From Candidatus Pacearchaeota archaeon (lineage in GTDB: Archaea > Nanobdellota > Nanobdellia > Pacearchaeales > GW2011-AR1): a stretch of DNA of 7,422 nt. Numbering within the stretch: position 1 is the first letter of the stretch; each line of letters starts with the position of its first letter. The notes beneath the pieces are model-generated. The model had not been told where the DNA came from. It saw only the letters and a list, made by a program, of their open reading frames with translations, and searched no databases. Positions 1-5,687 of this stretch are shown in pieces. Location of the stretch: the NCBI GenBank assembly GCA_015520065.1, contig WAQV01000085.1, forward strand, positions 1 through 7,422. The letters are read 5' to 3'. Both the position numbers and the translations under genes were made by a program.

Positions 1-19
1 AGATGTGTATAAGAGACAG
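1..19. other. Tn5/Nextera mosaic-end adapter (not genomic)
   Basis: The first 19 bases, AGATGTGTATAAGAGACAG, are identical to the Tn5 mosaic-end sequence used in Nextera tagmentation libraries. They sit exactly at the left edge and do not join any gene. They should be treated as untrimmed library sequence rather than a native transposon end. The genomic sequence therefore starts at about position 20, and the contig ends there. Confidence 0.93.
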
Positions 20-28
20 ATGTAAAAT

Positions 29-52
29 AACTGATTAATATTGAAATCAGTT
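29..52. repeat. 8-bp inverted repeat upstream of the first promoter
   Basis: AACTGATT (29-36) and AATCAGTT (45-52) form a perfect inverted repeat with an 8-base spacer, lying 12 bases upstream of the TATA box at 64-71. No T-run follows it on the plus strand, so it looks more like a protein-binding site than a terminator. It could still be the 3' hairpin of a gene lost off the contig end. The function is unproven. Confidence 0.4.
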
Positions 53-63
53 GCACCGAACAA

Positions 64-71
64 TTTATAAA
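64..71 (+). promoter_or_regulatory. TATA box of the first operon
   Basis: TTTATAAA is centred 27.5 bases upstream of the ATG at 95. This matches the spacing seen at the other promoters in this window, which gives a transcript starting at or next to the ATG. The box overlaps the alternative upstream ATG at 71, so that codon would not be in the message. This is the main evidence for starting the first gene at 95. Confidence 0.65.
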
Positions 72-94
72 TGAAAAAGCAGAATACATTTGTA

Positions 95-784
95 ATGGCA
101 AACAGGAAAGAAAAAAAAGAGGAGTTTTTTAAAACACATATAATAGCAATGATTGCAATAGTTTTTGCCTTGCTGCTGTTTAACCAGTTGCAGATTTCGA
201 GCATTTCTAATAGTTTTAATAGTGTTTCTTACAGCATTAAAAAGCTCTCTCCTGATAAAATTGATGAGATAAAATCAACTGCTCAGGCTGTGGCTGCATT
301 GTTTCCTGTTGAAAACATAAAAACAGAACAGGACGCTATAAATATAATGATATCACAAGGAACTCCTGAATACGGAAAAGCAATGGGAATAAGTTTTGAT
401 GATCCTGTAGCTGCACTTGAACTTCTGGCAAAAAACTATAATTATGTAAAATCAGATATAAAACAAAACTATCCTGATGTTTGGGAAAGATACTTAAATC
501 TTGCAACTAAGCCTGTTGGAATAAGCTGCGAATTTTGTTGCGGTGTTGGACCTGTAGGAATCAATAAGAAAGGAGATTTGATCTGCGGATGCTCACATAA
601 CCCTGCATTGCAGACTCTGACAATGTTATTGATGAAAGATACTGATTACACTGATTCAGAGATTTTAAGAGAGGCATTAAGATGGAAAGCATTATGGTAT
701 CCTAGAGATATGGTGGGAATTGCACTAAAAGCGTCTGGAGGTAAGATTGAGACCCAACTTCCAGGCATGGTAGGAGGCTGTTAA
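95..784 (+). CDS. Membrane-tethered Cys/His-cluster protein ending in LPGMVGGC
   Basis: The family is not firmly recognised. From the ATG at 95 it is 229 residues: a Lys/Glu-rich cytoplasmic start, one membrane helix at about residues 15-34, and then a soluble domain that should lie outside the cell (positive-inside rule). The domain carries a dense thiol cluster at C145, C148, C149, C164 and C166, followed by H168. A helical stretch containing EILREALRWKALWYPRD (189-205) comes next. The CxxC, CxCSxxA and later EIL...RWK pattern recalls CcmH-type thiol proteins of cytochrome c maturation and PCYCGC-type Cys proteins, but this is a loose resemblance only. The last eight residues, LPGMVGGC, are shared with the next gene. 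A start at 71 would add eight residues but overlaps the TATA box. It is followed by a thioredoxin-like and a CcdA gene, which suggests an extracytoplasmic thiol or metal role. Confidence 0.8.
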   Translation: MANRKEKKEEFFKTHIIAMIAIVFALLLFNQLQISSISNSFNSVSYSIKKLSPDKIDEIKSTAQAVAALFPVENIKTEQDAINIMISQGTPEYGKAMGISFDDPVAALELLAKNYNYVKSDIKQNYPDVWERYLNLATKPVGISCEFCCGVGPVGINKKGDLICGCSHNPALQTLTMLLMKDTDYTDSEILREALRWKALWYPRDMVGIALKASGGKIETQLPGMVGGC

Positions 785-825
785 AAAACAGAATGATTAA
801 ATATAAAATGATATTAAAAATGAAA

Positions 826-830
826 GGAGG
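826..830 (+). promoter_or_regulatory. Strong Shine-Dalgarno site
   Basis: GGAGG lies five bases before the ATG at 836, in the context AAAGGAGGTCAAG. The strong site indicates translation from a longer transcript that also carries the first gene, unlike the leaderless starts elsewhere in the window. It fixes the start of the 77-residue gene. Confidence 0.8.
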
Positions 831-835
831 TCAAG

Positions 836-1069
836 ATGAGAAATAAAGAGTTATTGGTTGTTGGAATACTTGCTTTGCTTATAGTAATAGCACTTGTTCA
901 GGCAATCCAGCTTGTAAAGATAAAATCAGAGATAGCTGATATAAGTTCCAGCAATCTGAGACCAGTAACCTCTCAGGTATCTGGAAGCAGTTCAGAAGGC
1001 AGTAGTGGAAGCAGTGGAGGAGTTCCTACAAACCTTCAAAACCTTCCAGGCATGGTCGGAGGTTGCTAG
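836..1069 (+). CDS. 77-aa anchor-linker-tail protein ending in LPGMVGGC
   Basis: This small protein has three parts. Residues 6-27 form a membrane helix after a basic N-terminus, so the C-terminus should face outwards. Residues 37-62 are a Ser/Gly-rich, probably disordered linker containing repeated GSS units. Residues 67-77 are a tail ending LPGMVGGC. It contains no other cysteine and no folded domain, so the protein looks like a flexible tether that presents one C-terminal thiol or a recognition tail. The tail is identical to that of the upstream Cys/His protein. The gene lies 51 bases after that gene and is preceded by a strong Shine-Dalgarno site, so co-transcription is likely. Possible roles are a thiol carrier for the thioredoxin-like protein, a metal ligand, or a substrate for C-terminal processing or modification. 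None is demonstrated. Confidence 0.8.
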   Translation: MRNKELLVVGILALLIVIALVQAIQLVKIKSEIADISSSNLRPVTSQVSGSSSEGSSGSSGGVPTNLQNLPGMVGGC

Positions 1070-1081
1070 TAGAGACAGACA

Positions 1082-1087
1082 TTTAAG
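1082..1087 (+). promoter_or_regulatory. Possible weak TATA box
   Basis: TTTAAG is centred about 24.5 bases upstream of the ATG at 1109. That spacing is compatible with a leaderless start, but the match is weaker than the TTTATAAA and TTTAAAAA boxes elsewhere. The gene may instead be read from the upstream operon transcript. Confidence 0.3.
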
Positions 1088-1108
1088 CAAGCTATATAGT
1101 TTGGGAGA

Positions 1109-2245
1109 ATGGGAAAAAATATTCAACAATCTATAAAACACTCTGTAAGAAAACTTGAAAAAAGAATAAAAAAAGATAATTATAAGATAGCAGTAATTAT
1201 GCTTTATGCACTTCTTTTTTTGCTGATTATTAATTTTTTCTTTGTAATAAAATCATCTTCAATCTTAAAAGAGAAAGTTAAAGAGATAAAAGAAGCAAGA
1301 AAGCCAGTCAATATAGAGGTAGTTATGATTGAGTGTGCAGAAAAAGAGTGTTCTTCTTTAGATGATGCATTGACAAAACTAAAAAGCCAGAATGTAAATA
1401 TAACTAAAGAGCAAAAACTGAATGAAAGCAGTGCAGCAGAGCTGATTGAGAAATATTCAATTGATAAACTTCCAACAATTCTTGTTTTTGGAGAGATTGA
1501 TACAGATAAAATTGATCTAAGTGACTACTATGATGCAGGAGAGGTTATGATACTTAAGAATCCTAATCCTCCTTTCTTAGACTTAGAAAGCGGTCAGATT
1601 AAAGGAGAGGTAATAATAAAAGAGATTATTGATTCTTCCTGCGAGAAATGCATAAGTTTAAGCTCTCTGCCATTGAGCTTCAGCCAGGCAGGAGTGGCTA
1701 TTAAAGACTGGAGAAAAATAGAGTATAACTCTGCTGAAGGCAAAAACCTGATTAATAAATTTGGAATAAAAAAAGTTCCTTCATTGTTAATATCGCAGGA
1801 CATAGATTATTATGAAGGCATAAAAGAGGCATTAGAAACGTTCGGAGCTGAAAACAAAAACGGATTCTATATTATAAATCCAATTCAGCCTCCATACAGA
1901 GATTTAGTGCAAAATAAAATAACAGGCATGGCTGAGTTAATAATGATTACAGATGAGTCATGCACTGAGTGTTATGATGTTACAATAAACAAAAGAATAA
2001 TAGAAGGAATGGGTGTTGTAATTGACAAAGAATCAACATTTGATGTAAATTCTGCTGAAGGAAAAAAGCTTATCTCAAAATATAATATTTCAAAAGTTCC
2101 TGCTATTCTTATCTCTCCTGAAGCAAGAGAATACAAAACGCTTGTTAATGCATGGAGGCAGGTTGGTTCTATTGAAGAAGATGGCTGGTTTGTAATGAGA
2201 AAACCTGAGGTATTAGGTAACATTAAGGTTGTAGAAAATTTATAA
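1109..2245 (+). CDS. Membrane-anchored triple thioredoxin-like protein
   Basis: The 378 residues hold a basic N-terminus, one membrane helix (about 27-47), a charged linker, and three tandem thioredoxin-fold units. Each unit has a cysteine pair near a beta strand and a later cis-proline-type motif: C76/C81 (CAEKEC) with P122 in KLPTIL, C178/C181 (CEKC) with P224 in KVPSLL, and C285/C288 (CTEC) with P331 in KVPAIL. Units 2 and 3 share NSAEGK at 207-212 and 314-319, and unit 1 has the diverged NESSAAE there, which shows internal duplication. Unit 1 has four residues between its cysteines instead of two, so it may have a different redox potential or bind metal. The soluble part should face outwards. 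With ccdA directly downstream, the protein is a natural acceptor and distributor of electrons to thiol substrates, perhaps the Cys-tail proteins upstream. The start at 1109 is the first in-frame ATG before the anchor, and its Shine-Dalgarno site is poor. Confidence 0.88.
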   Translation: MGKNIQQSIKHSVRKLEKRIKKDNYKIAVIMLYALLFLLIINFFFVIKSSSILKEKVKEIKEARKPVNIEVVMIECAEKECSSLDDALTKLKSQNVNITKEQKLNESSAAELIEKYSIDKLPTILVFGEIDTDKIDLSDYYDAGEVMILKNPNPPFLDLESGQIKGEVIIKEIIDSSCEKCISLSSLPLSFSQAGVAIKDWRKIEYNSAEGKNLINKFGIKKVPSLLISQDIDYYEGIKEALETFGAENKNGFYIINPIQPPYRDLVQNKITGMAELIMITDESCTECYDVTINKRIIEGMGVVIDKESTFDVNSAEGKKLISKYNISKVPAILISPEAREYKTLVNAWRQVGSIEEDGWFVMRKPEVLGNIKVVENL

Positions 2246-2246
2246 A
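2239..2246 (+). promoter_or_regulatory. TATA box for ccdA
   Basis: TTTATAAA overlaps the last codons and stop of the thioredoxin-like gene and is centred 28.5 bases before the ATG at 2271, giving an essentially leaderless transcript. ccdA may therefore have its own promoter in addition to read-through from upstream. Confidence 0.5.
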
Positions 2247-2270
2247 CAGGGCTGCTTTTAATCTTATAAA

Positions 2271-3266
2271 ATGAGGTTTTCCAAAAGCTTAGCGTTTGCA
2301 TTACTGTCGGCAGCACTGTTAGTTGTTCTTGCTGCAGCAATGTTTGAAGGAGTGTTTGCCTATCAGGACTCAGTTTCAGCAGTCTCAGATATTCCATCAA
2401 ACTTGCAGAAAGTAACTGATTATAATACTCAGCAAGCAGAATTTTATTTTAAAAATCTCTCATTCATTATAGCGTTTATTGCAGGAATTCTGGCAATGCT
2501 GACTCCCTGTAGTTTAGCAATTCTCCCAGCGTTTTTTGCCTACTCTTTCAGAACTAAAAAAGAGATAACAAAGATGACTCTTGCTTTTTTCTCAGGGTTT
2601 GCTCCTGTTTTTATTGTATTAGGATTATTAGCAGGATTTCTTGGAAAGACTATTGCAGTGTTTCAGCAGGACAACCAGATTTTAGTAAGAATTGCTGGCT
2701 TATTGATAATTATTTTTGGTTTTATGGCTTTGTTTGGAAGAGGATTTAGTTTTTTTAATGATGTTAGAATTTTTCAAAACTCTAATGCAAAAAAGTCAAA
2801 AGGTATTCTTAGCGTGTTTTTGTTTGGAGTTTTATTTGCAACAGGATTTACAGTATGCATGAGTCCTATTATTGCAGGAATACTTCTTATAGCAGGAGTA
2901 TTGCAAAACTATCTTTATGCGTCAATACTAATGTTGTTTTACTCTCTGGGACTTTTTGTTCCACTTTTTGTTATCTCCTTGTCTTTTGACAGATGGAATT
3001 TCCCAGAAAAGTTGAGAAAGATTAACAAAAAGATAGGATTTCCTCTTGCAAACCTTGTCAGCGGTGCATTAATGATTCTAATCGGAAGTGTTTTTTTGGT
3101 TTATGGAGGAAGTTTCATAGTTGAGTATATTGCTATCGGAGAGCTGACAGCATGGGTTTATTCTGTTCAGAAGAAGATTGTATCCTCCAAAATAATAAAC
3201 ATCATAGGTTCTTTGCTTATTATATGGATTTCATATCTTTTAATTAAAGCTGTGAAAAATAGATAG
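2271..3266 (+). CDS. ccdA: CcdA/DsbD-like thiol-disulfide electron-transfer membrane protein
   Basis: This family moves reducing equivalents from cytoplasmic thioredoxin across the membrane to extracytoplasmic thioredoxin-like partners. The 331-residue protein shows the two intramembrane cysteines expected for the family: C80 in TPCSLAILP (first core helix) and C196 in TVCMSPII (fourth core helix). Each is followed by a proline-containing stretch as in CcdA and the DsbD centre. Six or more hydrophobic helices are apparent, plus a C-terminal pair. The N-terminus (1-30) looks like a signal peptide with a possible cleavage after VFA, followed by a short outside segment before the core. It sits 25 bases after the triple-thioredoxin gene, its obvious partner. 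In bacteria CcdA serves cytochrome c maturation or disulfide isomerisation, but here no cytochrome genes are visible, so the client is more likely the neighbouring Cys-rich proteins. The symbol reflects family membership, not proven orthology. Confidence 0.88.
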   Translation: MRFSKSLAFALLSAALLVVLAAAMFEGVFAYQDSVSAVSDIPSNLQKVTDYNTQQAEFYFKNLSFIIAFIAGILAMLTPCSLAILPAFFAYSFRTKKEITKMTLAFFSGFAPVFIVLGLLAGFLGKTIAVFQQDNQILVRIAGLLIIIFGFMALFGRGFSFFNDVRIFQNSNAKKSKGILSVFLFGVLFATGFTVCMSPIIAGILLIAGVLQNYLYASILMLFYSLGLFVPLFVISLSFDRWNFPEKLRKINKKIGFPLANLVSGALMILIGSVFLVYGGSFIVEYIAIGELTAWVYSVQKKIVSSKIINIIGSLLIIWISYLLIKAVKNR

Positions 3267-3288
3267 TTTTTTACTTTTATCTATTTTT
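3255..3288. terminator. Bidirectional hairpin terminator over both stop codons
   Basis: AAAAATAGATA (3255-3265) and TATCTATTTTT (3278-3288) form a perfect 11-bp inverted repeat with a 12-base loop. It covers the TAG of ccdA (3264-3266) and the TAG of the convergent gene (3281-3283 on the minus strand). T-runs occur on the plus strand (3267-3272 and 3284-3290), and a T-run is also present on the minus strand. The stem is A+T-rich, so the T-runs may do most of the work in an archaeon. Confidence 0.6.
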
Positions 3289-4237
3289 TTAAAGACTTCT
3301 CAACCTTATCAATTATATTAATTGTCCCGTATCCTTTTGAATCCTCACTATTTTGAATGAATCCAGTTTCTCCAGATTCAAAGATTGTCTTACTTGCGAA
3401 TTTCAATATCTCATCTTTTGTTCCATTATCAAATGCAGAATTTCTAATCTTATCAAAAACCCTTAGACAGTTTCTTCTATGTAGATTTTTAAGATATAAA
3501 TGCATTCTTGCATTATAATTCTTTACTGATTGAAATAGCGCATATCCTACTATTGCCAAAAACATTGTTCTATTTACAGAGTCATACAAAGTATTAGAGG
3601 TTGTTAAATTGGAATTATTGTATAGGAATAACTTTATAAAAAGATATACTGATACTGCAAATATTAATATAGATACTAGCAACCAAATATATGCCGCTTT
3701 TTTATTAGATATTGCTTCATCATCAAAAACCTTCTCATACTCAGTAATCCCTATTTCTCCTACCTTTTCTCTAACAGACTTTAATATTCTATCCATTTCT
3801 TCTTCCTTTTCTTCAAATATCTTAATCTTACTATTTAGCTGATCTTCTAATTTACGAATATTATCTCTTTTTGGATTCTTTCTATCTAGATAAAGTTGAT
3901 ATCTTTGAAGAATCAAGTTCTCTAAATCATTGTTTAAGTTCTTTACATGATTAATCAAATTTGACCTTTCACTAACAGGATTAGGTGATTTTGTAGCATC
4001 GAACTCTTTAATTCTCTGGAATACGTTATAAAGCTGACTAATCAAGTTTTTAATAGGATTGATATCTGTAATAGTAGTAAAATACTCTGGATGTTGTTTT
4101 AAAGAAGATATTCTATCTATTAAGTCTTTAATTAAATCTCCTATATCTACAAAGTTAAATTCCTTTTCTTTCTTTATTAGTTCCTCCACTTTGAATTCTG
4201 ATACAGATTTTATAAGATTTTTTAACTCTTCATCCAA
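3281..4237 (-). CDS. Coiled-coil membrane protein of unknown function
   Basis: The protein is 318 residues. The N-terminal half is charged and helical with coiled-coil character, strongest at about 90-160 where Lys and Glu alternate. Two membrane helices (about 182-205 and 224-240) follow, then a short cytoplasmic-type C-terminal domain. That domain has the pattern NLHRRNCLRVFDKI (251-264), a TKDEILKFASKTIF stretch (273-286) and TGF (291-293). From memory, this resembles the C-terminal region of uncharacterised bacterial membrane proteins that read roughly HR-x-NAL-x-xF...VLLEA-x-x-x-IF...TGY; this is a recollection, not a search. Translation starts at TTG (4235-4237) with GGAGG five bases upstream. 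The nearby ATG at 4231-4233 is out of frame. This SD-led start differs from most neighbours and may reflect transfer from bacteria. It is convergent with ccdA and its function is unknown. Confidence 0.75.
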   Translation of the reverse strand: MDEELKNLIKSVSEFKVEELIKKEKEFNFVDIGDLIKDLIDRISSLKQHPEYFTTITDINPIKNLISQLYNVFQRIKEFDATKSPNPVSERSNLINHVKNLNNDLENLILQRYQLYLDRKNPKRDNIRKLEDQLNSKIKIFEEKEEEMDRILKSVREKVGEIGITEYEKVFDDEAISNKKAAYIWLLVSILIFAVSVYLFIKLFLYNNSNLTTSNTLYDSVNRTMFLAIVGYALFQSVKNYNARMHLYLKNLHRRNCLRVFDKIRNSAFDNGTKDEILKFASKTIFESGETGFIQNSEDSKGYGTINIIDKVEKSLKK

Positions 4238-4241
4238 TTTA

Positions 4242-4247
4242 CCCTCC
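4242..4247 (-). promoter_or_regulatory. Shine-Dalgarno site deciding a TTG start
   Basis: On the minus strand GGAGGG lies four bases before TTG (five from the GGAGG core), within AGAGGAGGG. It supports the TTG at 4237 as the start over the out-of-frame ATG just downstream. Confidence 0.75.
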
Positions 4248-4275
4248 TCTACTTAATCTTGTAAATAAATCTTTA

Positions 4276-4283
4276 TTTATAAA
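4276..4283 (-). promoter_or_regulatory. TATA box for the coiled-coil gene
   Basis: TTTATAAA, itself palindromic, is centred about 42 bases upstream of the TTG. Transcription starting roughly 26 bases downstream would leave a leader of about 16 bases, just enough to include the Shine-Dalgarno site at 4242-4247. Confidence 0.5.
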
Positions 4284-4309
4284 ATTATATTTTATTTCTT
4301 AACAAAAGT

Positions 4310-4441
4310 CTAACACTCTTTAAACTTGCAAGGCTCTCCTTCAATTTCAAATTCTATGGTATCGTGATTTATTCCAAACGATTTAGCAGCAGACCTTATT
4401 TTTTCTTTTAGAGTTGTTAGCTTATTATGGTAAGAAAGGGT
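4310..4441 (-). pseudogene. C-terminal remnant of a CDF metal-cation exporter
   Basis: On the minus strand, an open frame of 43 codons ends at the TAG at 4310-4312 and has no ATG start. It contains KLTTLKEKIRSAAKSFGI, then NHDTIEFEIEGEPCKFKEC. This matches the end of cation diffusion facilitator proteins of the ZitB/CzcD type, where a helix is followed by FGI-x-H-x-TIQ-x-E and a short Cys-containing tail. A frame stop (4442-4444) and the promoter of the protease gene cut it off on its 5' side. All six membrane helices and the metal-site residues are missing, so it cannot transport. It is best read as the leftover of a metal exporter cut by a rearrangement. Its open frame suggests the event is not very old, or that chance has kept it open. 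Confidence 0.62.
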
Positions 4442-4448
4442 TTAAAAA
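4441..4448 (+). promoter_or_regulatory. TATA box for the M50 protease gene
   Basis: TTTAAAAA is centred 25.5 bases upstream of the ATG at 4470, consistent with a leaderless transcript. It abuts the truncated end of the CDF remnant. Confidence 0.6.
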
Positions 4449-4469
4449 TCTGATTAAACTTGAATTTAA

Positions 4470-5072
4470 ATGAAGTTTACAAGTGCAGAATTGAAAGACT
4501 TAACAGCCGCATGGCTGATGATTTCTTTAGCATTTGCAATACTTCTGTCAGGTGCTGATACTATTTTCATAAATCCTATGCTGTTTTTTCTTTCTTTTGC
4601 AATTGCAGCACTTACAGCAGGAATCGGATTTCTGCTGCATGAGGTTATGCATAAATATGTTGCTCAACAATACGGCTTAATGGCAGAATTCAGAGCATTT
4701 TACAATATGCTTTTTTTAGCTATTGCACTCTCATTTTTCGGGTTTATAATTGCTGCTCCCGGCGCAGTAATAATTCAATCATACAGGGGATATATTAGCA
4801 GAGAAAAAAACGGAAAAATATCTCTTGCAGGACCAATGACAAATATACTGCTTGCTGTTCTATTTCTGGCTTTAATTCTCTTATTTAAACCTACAGGAAT
4901 ATTTAATATGATGTTTTCATACGGTTTGACAATAAATTCTTTACTGGCGTTGTTTAACTTAATTCCATTTATTCCTTTTGACGGAAAAAAAGTCTGGGAC
5001 TGGAACAAATCTGTTTACTTTGCCAGTGTTGCAGCAGCTCTTTTCTTGTTTTTAATAAGAGAGTTTGTTTAG
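4470..5072 (+). CDS. Intramembrane metalloprotease, M50/site-2 protease type
   Basis: Site-2 proteases cut membrane-spanning substrates inside the bilayer using zinc. The 200-residue protein has HEVMH at 57-61 (the HExxH zinc and catalytic motif) at the end of a hydrophobic helix. It also has AGPMTN at 120-125, a family signature, and NLIPFIPFDG at 163-172, the NPxxxxDG-type loop that supplies the third zinc ligand, D171. About five to six hydrophobic helices are visible. No PDZ domain or CBS domain is present, so this is a minimal form. It is shorter than typical bacterial RseP-type members but in line with small archaeal ones. The leaderless start at 4470 is supported by the TATA box at 4441-4448. 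The gene stands alone between the CDF remnant and the convergent acetyltransferase gene. Its substrate cannot be inferred. Confidence 0.87.
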   Translation: MKFTSAELKDLTAAWLMISLAFAILLSGADTIFINPMLFFLSFAIAALTAGIGFLLHEVMHKYVAQQYGLMAEFRAFYNMLFLAIALSFFGFIIAAPGAVIIQSYRGYISREKNGKISLAGPMTNILLAVLFLALILLFKPTGIFNMMFSYGLTINSLLALFNLIPFIPFDGKKVWDWNKSVYFASVAAALFLFLIREFV

Positions 5073-5098
5073 AACATCAACCATCTATTTTGGAGTAT

Positions 5099-5668
5099 TC
5101 ACCAGTGCAACACATTGATATAAATAGGGGACTTTGTTGATAGAACTTTTTTTATGAAGTTATCTTTTCCATTATAATATATTCCGTTACCTTCATCATC
5201 ATAAACTTTCTCTTTTGTTTTTGGATTAAGATAAACAAATCTTTTGGTAAGACCTTTCTTTGTTTCAAGTCCGGCTTTCTTAAAAAATCCTGTTTCAGTT
5301 GTAAACCCTAGAAGAGTTTTTCCTGTTCTTTTTGCATAGTCAATCATGAAAGAGATTAGAATTTTCCCATAGCCCTTTCCCTTCTCTAAAGAGATTATGC
5401 TGCAAATTCCCATTATATTGTAATCTTTTCCTAAATATCTTATCTTAATCGGCCTTAATCCTCCTAAGGACACTACTTTGTTTTTCTTTTTAACAAAAAA
5501 CCATAATGTCTCTGGCTCATAATCTTTTGAGAAATTCTTTTTTTCTTTTACACCCCACTCTTTTATTCTCGCCTTATTTATTATTCCTTTCTGATGGTTT
5601 GTGAGATTTTTATTTTTTATAACCTCTAATTTCAGATTACTAATTTCTCTCTTTAAATCATTCTTCAT
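5099..5668 (-). CDS. GNAT-family N-acetyltransferase
   Basis: GNAT enzymes transfer an acetyl group from acetyl-CoA to an amine on a small molecule or protein. The 189-residue protein carries motif A, with IISLEKGKGYGKILI at 91-105. Its K-x-x-G-x-G core (96-101) fits the R/Q-x-x-G-x-G/A loop that binds the CoA pyrophosphate. GFFKKAGLE at 127-135 matches the usual motif B position (F-Y/F-x-K-x-GF). The N-terminal 60 residues are strongly basic and helical, and the substrate is unknown. The start at 5668 is backed by a TATA-like box about 24-26 bases upstream. It diverges from the ArsR operon with about 100 bases between starts, and its stop lies 26 bases from the convergent protease gene. Involvement in metal handling is not indicated. 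Confidence 0.82.
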   Translation of the reverse strand: MKNDLKREISNLKLEVIKNKNLTNHQKGIINKARIKEWGVKEKKNFSKDYEPETLWFFVKKKNKVVSLGGLRPIKIRYLGKDYNIMGICSIISLEKGKGYGKILISFMIDYAKRTGKTLLGFTTETGFFKKAGLETKKGLTKRFVYLNPKTKEKVYDDEGNGIYYNGKDNFIKKVLSTKSPIYINVLHW

Positions 5669-5687
5669 TTCATTATTTAAAAATCTT

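Noticed and set aside
1..19. Native Tn5-like insertion sequence end
   Set aside because: The sequence is the engineered mosaic end at the exact contig edge, with no transposase gene or target duplication, so library adapter is the simpler explanation.
770..781. VGGC at the C-terminus read as a lipobox
   Set aside because: The residues fit a lipobox pattern, but it lies at the very end of the protein with nothing following the cysteine, and not after an N-terminal signal. Standard lipoprotein processing would leave only one residue.
820..846. Eight-codon frame starting at the ATG at 820
   Set aside because: It overlaps the Shine-Dalgarno site and start of the 77-aa gene and has no ribosome site of its own. 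It appears by chance.
1594..1803. Minus-strand open frame inside the thioredoxin-like gene
   Set aside because: It is fully opposite a gene with clear repeated domains and has no promoter or recognisable motif, so it is a shadow frame. The minus frames at 1972-2400, 4775-5008, 6252-6476 and 7106-7399 were rejected for the same reason.
3609..3842. Plus-strand frames opposite the coiled-coil gene (3609-3842 and 4059-4256)
   Set aside because: Both are Ser/Ile-rich complements of a coiled-coil gene with its own promoter and Shine-Dalgarno site. They show no independent coding evidence.
4257..4469. Structured RNA or CRISPR leader in the intergenic region
   Set aside because: No repeat array or strong hairpin is visible. 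The stretch is explained by two promoters and the CDF remnant. No tRNA, rRNA or CRISPR repeats were seen anywhere in the window.
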